A stretch of DNA of 37,395 bases, taken from assembly GCA_002839825.1 (NCBI GenBank), contig PGYU01000025.1, positions 1 through 37,395 of the forward strand, in the 5' to 3' direction. The translations under genes and the position numbers were made by a program. This DNA is from Ignavibacteriae bacterium HGW-Ignavibacteriae-1. Lineage in GTDB: Bacteria > Bacteroidota > Ignavibacteria > Kapaibacteriales > UBA2268. The notes under the pieces are model-generated. The model searched no databases. It was not told the origin of the DNA and saw only the letters and a program-made list of their open reading frames with translations. Positions 1 through 8,314 of the stretch are shown here, one piece after another. Numbering within the stretch: position 1 is the first letter of the stretch; every line of letters starts with the position of its first letter.

Positions 1-1630
1 TGTTGTAGTTGACAATACATTCCATGCCGTCACCACCAATTACATCTCTCCAATTAGTACCAATCATTAGCTTAGTGCCATTGTCTTGAGCTCCGGCAAT
101 CACAATATTTGAATCAGTTTGAGAAATCCCGAATCGGTAAAACTGCGTAATTTTTAAGCCATTTCCAATCCAAGCCCACGAATCTCCACCATTGGTAGTC
201 CTGTTAATACCACCGTCGTGACCGCTATACATTCTGTTCGAACCGCCAAAATAAAGTTGGTGATGGTCTGCATGAACCTCGGGATTACCCCCGCCACCAT
301 ACCAATGAGCAACACAATCCCAGTCAGTACCACGATTGGTTGTCCGCCAAACGTTCACTCCTGCTACAAAGAATGTAGAAGTAGAATTTTTGTCTGCTAA
401 TATATCCAAATCGTAGAAAGCCTGACCGCCCTTGTCAGATGCTTCATAACTCCAACCAAGTAAATTAAGACTGTCATTATCCCATCGAGTAATTTCATCC
501 CAACCTGTACCACCATTTGTAGTCCCGTAAATGCCATACAAACCATAATTATTTGAACTATTGCCACCGCTCCAATTATAGTAGCCGTAAACAGCGAAAA
601 TATGGTTATTATTTGCCGGCGACAGCGACATTTCTACACGATAAATATTAGCTGAAGTACTTGGCAATCCGCTTGTCAGAATTGACCAATTCGTCCCACC
701 GTTGGTAGTGCGGGCAATTTCGTAATTAGTAGATACATAAACAATATTCGGGTCACTCGGGTTTATTTCAATATCCCAAAAACCTGAACTTACATTCAGC
801 GGGATTGATTGCTGAGACCAACTCGTGCCTCCGTTTGTAGTTTTGAAAACACCGATTGAGGTAGCAGCATAAAGGATACTACTGTTTGTTGGGTGCATTT
901 TCATTTCACGAATGCTACGAGATTGAGTTATAGTCCAATTCAAACCTGTAGTGTTCCACGTTGCACCTCCGTTGGTAGATTTCAGCACCCCGACGGAATA
1001 AGTATCACCATAGTCACCATCACCCGTAGCGATATACATAATATTAGTATTGCCCGGGTCAATTGCGATGGCAGATACTCCAAGAGTCGAAAGTTGGTCA
1101 GTGTTTGTTGCCCAACTTGAGCCGGCGTCTGTTGACTTCCATAGTCCTCCACTCGCGGAGCCAACCCAAATTGTTTGGTTGCTAGTGCCATTATAATTGG
1201 GATCTTCCATAATTGCATTGAGCCGTCCCAATCCTGCATATCCACCATCAGAAGTTGATGGACCGACTTCTTGCCAACTGTAGCTGTGTAATTCATCTTC
1301 ATCTTTGCCACGATTGGCTTTAAGTTTTTGAATTTCTTTCCATAAAATATCAGGCTCGGGGAAAACTCCTGACGGATAAACGCGTTGTTCCCAAAACCAT
1401 TCCCATCTTTTGAATTGCTTCCAGCCACCTCTTTCGTTTCTCGGCGTCTCGGGAGTAATTTCTTTATCTCCCCAATAGTCATTAAAATCATTTTGGAATT
1501 CGTAGAAATTACGATTTTGGTTGATTGTGTCAGTTGGCGATTTGGGGTAAGCGCCAAACCAATACTGTGCGTTCGCACTAAAAGCAGTAAATAATAAAAT
1601 CGTTAAGATTAAGATTATTTGTTTATTCAT
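1..1630 (-). CDS. Secreted BNR/sortilin-type beta-propeller protein, N-terminal part (C-terminus beyond window)
   Basis: The minus-strand frame is open without a stop from an ATG at 1630 to the left edge, about 543 codons, so the gene is cut by the window. It begins with a Sec signal peptide of about 22 residues (MNKQ, hydrophobic ILILTILLF core, ending ANAQ). After a Trp/Arg-rich linker come at least seven copies of a propeller-blade signature of the form (S/T)T(N/D)GGxxW, for example STNGGATW, TTNGGTSW and TTNGGDSW, typical of BNR/YCF48/Vps10-sortilin propellers. In Bacteroidota such proteins are usually exported by T9SS and carry a C-terminal sorting domain; that end is not visible here. 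Blades of this kind mediate binding or stabilisation, and no catalytic residues are evident. A longer-looking open frame at 982-1578 on the same strand is a different frame with no domain signal. No Shine-Dalgarno sequence precedes the start. Confidence 0.85.
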   Translation of the reverse strand, partial: MNKQIILILTILLFTAFSANAQYWFGAYPKSPTDTINQNRNFYEFQNDFNDYWGDKEITPETPRNERGGWKQFKRWEWFWEQRVYPSGVFPEPDILWKEIQKLKANRGKDEDELHSYSWQEVGPSTSDGGYAGLGRLNAIMEDPNYNGTSNQTIWVGSASGGLWKSTDAGSSWATNTDQLSTLGVSAIAIDPGNTNIMYIATGDGDYGDTYSVGVLKSTNGGATWNTTGLNWTITQSRSIREMKMHPTNSSILYAATSIGVFKTTNGGTSWSQQSIPLNVSSGFWDIEINPSDPNIVYVSTNYEIARTTNGGTNWSILTSGLPSTSANIYRVEMSLSPANNNHIFAVYGYYNWSGGNSSNNYGLYGIYGTTNGGTGWDEITRWDNDSLNLLGWSYEASDKGGQAFYDLDILADKNSTSTFFVAGVNVWRTTNRGTDWDCVAHWYGGGGNPEVHADHHQLYFGGSNRMYSGHDGGINRTTNGGDSWAWIGNGLKITQFYRFGISQTDSNIVIAGAQDNGTKLMIGTNWRDVIGGDGMECIVNYN

Positions 1631-1648
1631 TTTTATCACATACTTTTG
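1619..1648 (+). promoter_or_regulatory. Candidate Bacteroidota-type promoter for murI
   Basis: TTTG at 1618-1621 is followed after 19 nt by TACTTTTG at 1641-1648. This fits the Bacteroidota sigma-ABfrA pattern TTG-N17-20-TAnnTTTG in both elements and spacing. It would give a leader of about 60 nt to the murI ATG at 1718, and its upstream half overlaps the start of the divergent propeller gene. The match was found by eye and the consensus is AT-rich, so a chance hit is possible. Confidence 0.35.
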
Positions 1649-1717
1649 TAAATAATTTTTTTTACAACACCCAAGTTACGCAAACGTTTCGTAAAAAACA
1701 AGTAAAAGCGAAAAATA

Positions 1718-2548
1718 ATGGAAAATAATCACAATAATTTACTTCCAATTGGAGTTTTTGATTCAGGCATCGGAGGTTTGAGTGTACTCAAGCAGTTAGT
1801 TCGATTTTTACCTCAAGAAAACTACATTTACTTGGGTGATACTGCAAGAGTTCCATATGGAAATAAGTCACCTGAGATTGTGAAGCAATATGCAGCTGAA
1901 TGTACCGATTTCTTGGTATCGAAAGGCGTCAAATTGATAATTGCAGCGTGCAATACTGTCTCGTCAGTCGCTTTAGACGTTGTCAGCAAACATGCGGGGA
2001 ATCTGCCCGTAATAAGTATGATAGAACCTGCTTCATCGGCAGCATTGAGGGAAACCACTAACAATCGAATTGGGATAATCGGGACGAGAGCAACAATTTC
2101 GAGTAAAGCATATGAAAATGAAATCGTTAAATTGAGCGGCAATAAAAATCTGAAAGTTTTTTCAAAACCTTGCCCACTTTTTGTTCCAATCGTTGAAGAA
2201 GGAATGATGAGGCATCCTTCCGCAAAATTGATTGCCATTGATTATTTGCGGGATATGATTGACGCTCACGTGGATACGCTTGTTTTGGGATGCACTCACT
2301 ATCCTTTGCTTTCGCAATTGTTGATGGAAATCATGCCTGATGTGACTTTGATTGATTCGGGTGAACATGCTTCAGTGACTGCATTAAGGATATTGGCAGA
2401 AGCCAGACAATTGCAGGAACAACGCAAAGAATTTATCGAAAAACCAAATGTAAAGTTCTACGTGACTGATTTGCCGGCAAATTTTGCACAACAGGCAAAC
2501 ATGTTTCTTGGGTTCGATTCAGACAAACCGGAATTGATTAGTTTGTAA
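1718..2548 (+). CDS. murI: Glutamate racemase
   Basis: Interconverts L- and D-glutamate in the cytoplasm, supplying D-Glu for MurD in peptidoglycan synthesis. The 276-residue product has the usual family length. The N-terminal motif IGVFDSGIGGLSVL (residues 11-24) carries Asp15 and Ser16. The two catalytic cysteines sit in AACNT (Cys78) and GCTHYP (Cys192, followed by His194). The ATG at 1718 directly precedes the conserved N-terminus, and no strong ribosome-binding site is seen, as for most genes here. The gene stands alone: it is divergent from the propeller gene on the left and convergent with the sigma-54 regulator on the right, with a 5-nt gap between stop codons. All active-site residues are present, so an active enzyme is expected. 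Confidence 0.97.
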   Translation: MENNHNNLLPIGVFDSGIGGLSVLKQLVRFLPQENYIYLGDTARVPYGNKSPEIVKQYAAECTDFLVSKGVKLIIAACNTVSSVALDVVSKHAGNLPVISMIEPASSAALRETTNNRIGIIGTRATISSKAYENEIVKLSGNKNLKVFSKPCPLFVPIVEEGMMRHPSAKLIAIDYLRDMIDAHVDTLVLGCTHYPLLSQLLMEIMPDVTLIDSGEHASVTALRILAEARQLQEQRKEFIEKPNVKFYVTDLPANFAQQANMFLGFDSDKPELISL

Positions 2549-2553
2549 AATTA

Positions 2554-3768
2554 TTAAAATTCGCTTTCTAAATCAAATGCCGAGATTTTCCTATACAAGG
2601 TTCTGACGCTGATTCCTAATGATTCAGCCACCATTCGGCGATTTCCCTTGAATTTTTTCATCGCAAACTGAATGATTTGCTTTTCGAATTCTTCAAGATT
2701 CAGTTCATCATTATTTTGCATCAAATCTTCGATAGTTTTGACCTCTTCAACTGTGTGCAAGTTGGCAGAATCCGATTTTCGGTTCATATCTTCGATAAGT
2801 ACTGCAACGTTGTGCATGAATCTTTTGATTTCGGTCAGGTCGCTTTTCAACTCGAGCAAGGTTCTGAAAATTAGCGAGAGCTCAGGAGTGCCGGTATATT
2901 CAGATTCATTAAGAGTCATCAATGATTTATCATTTTCGATATTTCGGATTTCAAATGCAGGCAAAGCAGGAGGAATATATTTGCGGAGAATTTCGGGAGT
3001 AATGTGTTCGCCCTTTTGAAAAGTAATCACTTTTTCAACCATATTTTTCAATTCACGAATATTGCCGGGCCACGGAAGGCTTTTCAAAATACTCATCGAA
3101 TCATCAGAAAATCCTTTGTATGGAAGATTTAATTTTTGGCAAGTTTTGCGTCCGAAATACTCTACTAAAAGCGGAATATCTTGGATATGGTTTCTAAGCG
3201 GTGGCAAAACGATATGCACAGTGTTGAGGCGATAAAACAAATCGGAACGAAACTTACCTTCGGCAGATGCTCTGTTCAAGTCTTTATTTGTAGCTCCGAT
3301 GATTCGGACATCAACTTTTTTCGTTTGCGAGGAACCAAGACGAGTAAATTCGCCGGATTCGAGCACTCGCAATAATTTAGATTGCGTGCCGATGGGCATT
3401 TCTCCAATTTCATCTAAAAAAACTGTCCCTTTGTTGGCAGTTTCAAAAAATCCGATTCTTTGGTCAACAGCTCCGGTAAATGCTCCGCGTTCGTGTCCGA
3501 AAAGCTCTGATTCGAGCAAAGTTTCGGGAATAGCAGCACAATTCACACTCACAAAAGGTTTGCTCTTGCGTTTCGATAATCCGTGAGCAGCATTGGCAAA
3601 CACCTCTTTGCCTGTGCCTGTTTCCCCTGTGATTAAGAGGCTCAAGTCAGTAGGAGCCGCTTGGATGAGCAACCTGACGGCATTGTCAATTTCGTATGAA
3701 TTGCCGACAATTGAAAATGTTTTTTTTATCTCGCTAACTAATGAACCTTCGTTGTAGTAGCTATCCAT
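2554..3768 (-). CDS. Sigma-54-dependent transcriptional activator without sensor domain
   Basis: An AAA+ enhancer-binding protein that uses ATP to open sigma-54 promoters. After only about 20 leader residues the AAA+ core begins: Walker A GETGTGKE (48-55), sigma-54 contact loop GAFTGA (95-100), Walker B FLDEIGEM (117-124) and the FRSDLFYRLN sensor/arginine-finger region. The C-terminus (376-395) is a Fis-type helix-turn-helix with NRRMVAESLGIS and RTLYRK. There is no receiver, PAS or GAF domain, so it cannot be a classical response regulator. A linker of about 90 residues (LLELKSDLTEIKRF, then acidic) separates the AAA+ core from the HTH, longer than in NtrC. It is last in the seven-gene minus-strand unit, 3 nt after the rhodanese stop. 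It may be controlled by protein partners or by abundance. The family call is very secure; the regulon is unknown. Confidence 0.95.
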   Translation of the reverse strand: MDSYYNEGSLVSEIKKTFSIVGNSYEIDNAVRLLIQAAPTDLSLLITGETGTGKEVFANAAHGLSKRKSKPFVSVNCAAIPETLLESELFGHERGAFTGAVDQRIGFFETANKGTVFLDEIGEMPIGTQSKLLRVLESGEFTRLGSSQTKKVDVRIIGATNKDLNRASAEGKFRSDLFYRLNTVHIVLPPLRNHIQDIPLLVEYFGRKTCQKLNLPYKGFSDDSMSILKSLPWPGNIRELKNMVEKVITFQKGEHITPEILRKYIPPALPAFEIRNIENDKSLMTLNESEYTGTPELSLIFRTLLELKSDLTEIKRFMHNVAVLIEDMNRKSDSANLHTVEEVKTIEDLMQNNDELNLEEFEKQIIQFAMKKFKGNRRMVAESLGISVRTLYRKISAFDLESEF

Positions 3769-3771
3769 GAA

Positions 3772-4446
3772 TTATTTTTGCTCCTGATGTTTTATCCAAT
3801 CGTCCCAGCCACCGGTATATATAAACACATTTTTGTAACCAAATGATTTAATTGCTTCTGCTAATTTATGACTCGAATCGCAATTGCCGCCATCGCAATA
3901 AATGACAATTCGCTTACCGGTAGGCAAATCGAATATTTTAGGCATATAGACTGCTTCTTCATCATAAGGAAATATATTTATAGCTTTTCCGATTTTGCTT
4001 TTGGAAAACATTTCAGGGCTTCTTGCATCAATAATAATGAAATCAGGGTTGTTGATGATTTTTTTCATCTGCTCATAAGTTACCGTCAGTTCCGTATTTG
4101 TCGGTAATTCCGGTTCCACTGATTCTTTTTCCTTTTCCTTTTCAACTACTGCTTTTTTGGATTCAACCACATCAACTTTATTATCAGCTATTTTATCATC
4201 AGCTAATTTTTTTTCTTCAATTGGTTTAAGCGTTTCGGGCTCAGTTATTGTGGCGTCAGTCATATTGTTGTCGGTTTGCTCATTTGATTGTTCCATATTG
4301 CCAAATACGTCTTCGTCGCTCAAAACTTTAATCTCCTTAGGTTCCCAAATCCATGGCATCGGTTTGGGCTTGGAGAAGTTATAAGCAATTGCGATAGCAA
4401 TCGAAGCAAACAAGATTAGGGCAATATCTTTGAAATCTATTTTCAT
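3772..4446 (-). CDS. Membrane-anchored rhodanese-like domain protein
   Basis: The 224-residue protein has one N-terminal membrane segment (about 7-23), a low-complexity Lys/Glu/Asp-rich linker (about 50-115) and a C-terminal rhodanese fold (118-222). IIIDARSPEMF (137-147) is the conserved first half. The active loop starts at Cys184 in the context YCDGGNCDSS. A classical sulfurtransferase loop has Arg at the sixth position (CxxGxR), whereas here it is Cys189, giving two cysteines in one loop. The domain probably lies in the periplasm if the anchor is a signal anchor, so a redox or persulfide role is possible but not shown. The start overlaps the J-domain stop as ATGA, and the stop is 3 nt from the sigma-54 regulator, so translational coupling is likely. 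The fold is secure; the substrate is unknown. Confidence 0.88.
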   Translation of the reverse strand: MKIDFKDIALILFASIAIAIAYNFSKPKPMPWIWEPKEIKVLSDEDVFGNMEQSNEQTDNNMTDATITEPETLKPIEEKKLADDKIADNKVDVVESKKAVVEKEKEKESVEPELPTNTELTVTYEQMKKIINNPDFIIIDARSPEMFSKSKIGKAINIFPYDEEAVYMPKIFDLPTGKRIVIYCDGGNCDSSHKLAEAIKSFGYKNVFIYTGGWDDWIKHQEQK

Positions 4447-4835
4447 TTTACAAATCCTGCTTTTTCCAATATATCATAGGCAGAGTTCAGTTCCTGCGAT
4501 TTCCTGCGGGACTTTTCCTGCAACTCTTTATCCAATTTCACGAATCTGTCGGGGTGGAATTCTTTCATTTTGGAACGATATGCAGATTTTATAGTTGCCG
4601 AATCGGCATTGGGGGAAACTCCAAGTTCGGCAAAAGCATTTTTTACAGCATCGCTATTATTGCTGTTCTTAGATGTATTCTCGCTTTTCTTGTCCGAAGA
4701 TTCCTTCTTATTGTTCAGTTCATCAATAATTCGTTTCAATTCCTCATCATCTTGGTTGAGAATCTTGTAAGAATCGTTGCTTTTGAAGCTGTTTGATTGA
4801 ACTAATTTTGAAATTCTATTTATTATTTGCCACAT
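4443..4835 (-). CDS. Small C-terminal J-domain (DnaJ-like) protein
   Basis: A 130-residue protein whose last 65 residues form a J domain. AFAELGVSPNADSATIKSAYR leads into the HPD motif at 94-96 (EFHPDRF), followed by a helix with SQELNSAYDIL. The HPD motif is the contact that stimulates DnaK ATPase, so this should be a DnaK/Hsp70 co-chaperone. There is no Gly/Phe region, zinc centre or C-terminal substrate domain as in DnaJ. The first 65 residues are charged and Ser/Asn/Lys-rich, without a clear signal peptide, and may supply specificity. The start lies within the end of the LOG-family gene (20-nt overlap) and the stop forms ATGA with the rhodanese start, so it belongs to the same translated unit. 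Confidence 0.9.
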   Translation of the reverse strand: MWQIINRISKLVQSNSFKSNDSYKILNQDDEELKRIIDELNNKKESSDKKSENTSKNSNNSDAVKNAFAELGVSPNADSATIKSAYRSKMKEFHPDRFVKLDKELQEKSRRKSQELNSAYDILEKAGFVK

Positions 4836-5343
4836 GTTCTTTTAATAATGAAATTATATTTTCGATTTTATTTTCGTAAATTATATTAGTAAATGATTGC
4901 CTATTGCGACTATCTATAGAGTCAATTATTGGTTGCCATTTGTCGCCGACACAAATCAATGCTTTAGCAGGCGTCAATTCTCTGTCTGTCAAAGCGATAA
5001 CAGTAGCAATTTCGAGCATAGTGCCCCACGACCCGTCAAAAACAATATACGCAGAGCCAATTTTTACTAAAGTTTTCAAACGTTCTAAATAGTCTTTTGT
5101 TTTAATGATTTCGGTGACAAAGGGGTTTGCATGTTTATCTTTAAAATCATTAGTAATCACACCAATTCGTCGGGTATCAAACGCAGATGCACCTTTGTGA
5201 ACTGCCTCCATTATCCCGCCGTATCCGCCGGTTGCAATATCAAAACCGCTTTTGGCTAAAGCAAATCCAAGTTCAGTGGCATAATCGTAGCTTTTGTCAT
5301 CGCTGCGTAAAGTGCCGCTGCCGAAAATGGTAATAATTGTCAT
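4816..5343 (-). CDS. LOG/SLOG-fold (TIGR00725-like) Rossmann protein
   Basis: I place the start at the ATG at 5343 (MTIITIFGSG), because it begins directly with the Rossmann strand of this family and forms TAATG with the stop of the patatin gene; a further upstream start at 5391 would only read into that gene. The 175-residue product has GSGTLR (8-13), GGYGGIMEAVHKGA (39-52) and DGSWGTMLEI (103-112). The family relates to cytokinin-activating LOG proteins (PGGxGTxxE) and the wider SLOG nucleotide-binding fold. Here the PGG is replaced by DGS while GTxxE is kept, so the fold is clear but nucleotide 5'-monophosphate phosphoribohydrolase activity is doubtful. It is cytoplasmic by sequence. Its ligand and role in the operon are unknown. 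Confidence 0.85.
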   Translation of the reverse strand: MTIITIFGSGTLRSDDKSYDYATELGFALAKSGFDIATGGYGGIMEAVHKGASAFDTRRIGVITNDFKDKHANPFVTEIIKTKDYLERLKTLVKIGSAYIVFDGSWGTMLEIATVIALTDRELTPAKALICVGDKWQPIIDSIDSRNRQSFTNIIYENKIENIISLLKEHVANNK

Positions 5344-8039
5344 TAAATTACTCGCATACCCAGACTGAAATAAAAATGAGTATCGCCCCAAAAGACTCTA
5401 TCGGGAGACTTTCGGAAAAAGAAACTTCTGCCAATGCTGAATTTAAGAGGTCCGAGTGGAGAATCTAATGCAATAGTGCTGCCAACGCCGTGTTTGAAAG
5501 AGCTAAATTTAACATCTTCCGGTATAAGCCAAGTTGAACCAAAATCATAACGAAAAGTTAGATAAGTATCGTAAAATACTTGAAATGGCATCAGATAGCG
5601 ATAAGCCAGTGAACCTCGAAAAAGCTGCCGCCCGCGTTCTTCATCTTCAAACATTCCAAAGAAGGAATCTTCGCCACCGAGCGAATAAAATTCTGGATAA
5701 GGAACAGTAATATCTGCAACACCGAAAGTTAGAGTGGTGTTTATAGTATGATTTGCAATAGACCTATTTGCAGAGTAGCTGAACAATGCTTTGGAGAAAG
5801 CCACAGCTTCAGTATCGGGCAACAAATTTGTTTCGAGCGACACATCTATAACTCTGCCTTCAGTCGGGAAATCGAATGATTTGCGATTGTCGAAAACCGT
5901 ACCGAATTTAATTGTTGAAATTGTATAAAAATCGGGAATGTCTTGAGACATTTTATAAAAGCGTTGCTTTTCATATCGCATTTGAATATATAAACGCCCT
6001 TGCCTTTCGAGTTGCGTTCCTATTAGAGCTGACAGCCCATAGTCTTCCTCAACCATATCGCGAGTTCGGATATTTGAAAACCTATTAGGTTGATTTACCT
6101 GTTTCGGCACAAAGCTATTCCTATCGGTTCTGTTGTAATATGCAATGAAAGATGTAGTCAGGTTTGTCCTAAAAAAGCGTGGATTCGTGATGGATAACTC
6201 CGTAACGAGAAAAGAATTTGCCACTGCAAACCGAATCAAAAACCCGGCACCGGTATTCCAAATATTATCTTGAAGCAAATCTAAGCCTACTTGTGCATTT
6301 CGTTCGTTATCAACTCTGCCACCAATACTAATTGTTTGAGTCCCGCTTTCCCGCACATGAACGTTCATGTGCATATTGCAATGTTTGTCAATAGACGGAT
6401 AAATATCAACATCCTCGAATAGGTTATTAAATAGCAGGTTTTCACTCGATTCTATAATATTTCCCGGTGTTACAAGCTCGCCTTTTTGAAATTCCAAGTC
6501 TCTGTCTATCAGATAGGATGCTGTTTGTTTATTCCCGGTAATGACTATATCATCTACAATTCCAAGGTTGCACTCAATCATCAAAATGTTATTAATCATT
6601 GAAAAATTGATAATTTTTGACATTGGGAAATTGAGTTTATTCATAAGTTCTGAAGCATGTTTGACAATTTGATATTTCATCTCATTATCAAATCCTTGCC
6701 CGATAAATTTTTCGCCCAAAAGCAATGACAAAGTATCGGCAATTGATAAGTAACCCGGATTGACTATGACTTGGATTACATTGATTTCCGGATATTTTTC
6801 GGCTGTAATTTCGACTTCATTGCCATTGATATTGACAGCAAAAGATTTGTATTGGGCGAATGATTCCTGATTATACATGACGTATAATGCGTTACGCAAA
6901 TTACGTAATTGGTCATCATTTTGGCTGACGATTAATTGCGAATCTTCTGCATCAAAGCCTTTTAAGCGTATCTTAGCTTCAGAAAGATTGCCAAATAAAG
7001 ATTTTTCTAGACTATCCAACTTTGCTGATTTTATTTGCTCGATTTTGCTGATAATGCTTTGAATTGAATCCATTGCAGCATCGTAGCCGAGTTCGGCTGT
7101 AATTTCCAAATCGGTGAAATCTACATTACTTTTGGCGTCAAGTTTAGGACTTAAAATGAAGTCTGCGAGCAAAATTTCGTCATCGGATATTTTTTTCATT
7201 GCCGTTGATATTGCTTGGTCGGCAATATTCCAAGGATTTACCAAATCGAAACTTTCCAATAATGGCGAAGAAGCATCTACAGCGATAATCAAATCAGGAT
7301 TGAATTCAAATGCAGATTTGACGGGTATATTAGCCAATATTCCACCGTCAACTAAAATCATAGAATCAATTCTGACTGCCGGAAAGCGAAGCGGAATTGT
7401 GGCGCTCGCTTTGATTGCCCTCGCTAAATTTCCGCTTTTCAATGATATTGACTTGCCTGCTGCCAAATCAGTTGCAATTATTCTCAGTGGATATTTCAAT
7501 GAATCGAAATTCGTGGTCGGCATATATGGCGAGCTCCAAATCATACTTTGGATGAATGAATCAAAACCCGAACCCGAATTGATAGCCTGTGGCGGTGTAA
7601 AGCGGAATTTATTAAATTTCATTGTAATTAATTTGCGGTCGTATAATTCTTTCTGGTCGAAAAATAAATCGCTTCGATTACCGGATTCCTTGAGAGCAAC
7701 TATTCGATTCCAATCATATTCGACTATCAAATCCATCAATTCATCTGCAGTATTGCCTGTGGCATACAATCCGCCAATTATAGCACCTATACTCGTTCCG
7801 GTGATTGAATGAATTTTGATATTATGCTTTTCGAGGGCTTTCAGTACGCCAATTTGGCTGACACCTCTGGCACCGCCACCGCTAAGCACCAATGTAATTT
7901 TGGGATATAACTCATCTTTCGCTGGTAGCGCGTATGTTTGCTTGTTTTGGGCAAAAATTTCAGTGGGAATGGTAAATACAAATCCTAATAGGAAAAGTAA
8001 ACACAGTTGAAAAAAATTTATATGAGTTAATTTTTTCAA
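5343..8039 (-). CDS. Patatin-like phospholipase fused to POTRA/BamA-type outer-membrane barrel
   Basis: The 898-residue protein starts with a signal peptide (about 1-30, ending IFAQ). A patatin domain (about 47-330) has oxyanion motif GGGARG (54-59), nucleophile motif GTSIG (Ser83) and the DGG motif with Asp231, giving a complete Ser-Asp dyad. After a middle region with POTRA-like strands (about 400-560) comes a C-terminal surface-antigen/Omp85-type barrel (about 570-898). This is the PlpD/RssA-type architecture, an outer-membrane lipid acyl hydrolase whose patatin domain is either periplasmic or exported. The start is TTG at 8039, overlapping the acylphosphatase stop as TTGA; choosing it preserves the signal peptide and no alternative ATG exists nearby. 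It is followed by the LOG gene with a one-base stop/start overlap. The family is secure; the substrate is unknown. Confidence 0.93.
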   Translation of the reverse strand: MKKLTHINFFQLCLLFLLGFVFTIPTEIFAQNKQTYALPAKDELYPKITLVLSGGGARGVSQIGVLKALEKHNIKIHSITGTSIGAIIGGLYATGNTADELMDLIVEYDWNRIVALKESGNRSDLFFDQKELYDRKLITMKFNKFRFTPPQAINSGSGFDSFIQSMIWSSPYMPTTNFDSLKYPLRIIATDLAAGKSISLKSGNLARAIKASATIPLRFPAVRIDSMILVDGGILANIPVKSAFEFNPDLIIAVDASSPLLESFDLVNPWNIADQAISTAMKKISDDEILLADFILSPKLDAKSNVDFTDLEITAELGYDAAMDSIQSIISKIEQIKSAKLDSLEKSLFGNLSEAKIRLKGFDAEDSQLIVSQNDDQLRNLRNALYVMYNQESFAQYKSFAVNINGNEVEITAEKYPEINVIQVIVNPGYLSIADTLSLLLGEKFIGQGFDNEMKYQIVKHASELMNKLNFPMSKIINFSMINNILMIECNLGIVDDIVITGNKQTASYLIDRDLEFQKGELVTPGNIIESSENLLFNNLFEDVDIYPSIDKHCNMHMNVHVRESGTQTISIGGRVDNERNAQVGLDLLQDNIWNTGAGFLIRFAVANSFLVTELSITNPRFFRTNLTTSFIAYYNRTDRNSFVPKQVNQPNRFSNIRTRDMVEEDYGLSALIGTQLERQGRLYIQMRYEKQRFYKMSQDIPDFYTISTIKFGTVFDNRKSFDFPTEGRVIDVSLETNLLPDTEAVAFSKALFSYSANRSIANHTINTTLTFGVADITVPYPEFYSLGGEDSFFGMFEDEERGRQLFRGSLAYRYLMPFQVFYDTYLTFRYDFGSTWLIPEDVKFSSFKHGVGSTIALDSPLGPLKFSIGRSFFFRKSPDRVFWGDTHFYFSLGMRVI

Positions 8040-8314
8040 TTTATCTCGAATGAACTGTGATTATTCTTGCATTCCGAGAGTATCATTTCGATATTTGTCA
8101 CTTGGGAACGCGAGCTTCCTTTTTTTAAAATGCTTTTGAAAAGTTCAATTGTTTGCAAGTCGGATTCGACCACACATTCGACCGTGCCGTCGTATAAATT
8201 TTTCACATAGCCTTTCAAGTGCATTTCTATGGCTTTACGTTGGACGAAATAACGATAGCCCACACCTTGGACATGTCCGTGAATTTTAAATGTAGCTCTG
8301 ATGCAATTGCTCAT
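8036..8314 (-). CDS. acyP: Acylphosphatase
   Basis: A small cytoplasmic enzyme that hydrolyses acyl phosphates such as acetyl phosphate or carbamoyl phosphate. The 92-residue product matches the family length. The phosphate-binding loop HGHVQGVGYRYF carries the catalytic Arg21, and GYVKNLYDGTVE carries the catalytic Asn39; both are intact. The start forms an ATGA overlap with the stop of the activase gene and the stop overlaps the TTG start of the patatin gene, so it is wedged between two unrelated large genes in one translated unit. Acylphosphatases are common housekeeping proteins, so a functional link with the CoA-dehydratase activase is suggestive only. Confidence 0.96.
   Translation of the reverse strand: MSNCIRATFKIHGHVQGVGYRYFVQRKAIEMHLKGYVKNLYDGTVECVVESDLQTIELFKSILKKGSSRSQVTNIEMILSECKNNHSSFEIN

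Noticed and set aside
982-1578. A 198-codon open frame on the minus strand within the first gene
   Set aside because: A different frame on the same strand is open over the whole 1630 nt and has a signal peptide and seven propeller motifs; this one has no domain pattern.
7114-7812. A 232-codon open frame antisense to the patatin domain
   Set aside because: It lies opposite intact catalytic motifs of the patatin gene and its translation looks like reverse-complement noise.
4816-8039. Patatin plus SLOG-fold pair as an anti-phage signalling system
   Set aside because: The patatin has a signal peptide and an outer-membrane barrel, so it is not a cytoplasmic effector; no nucleotide cyclase or other defence gene is nearby.
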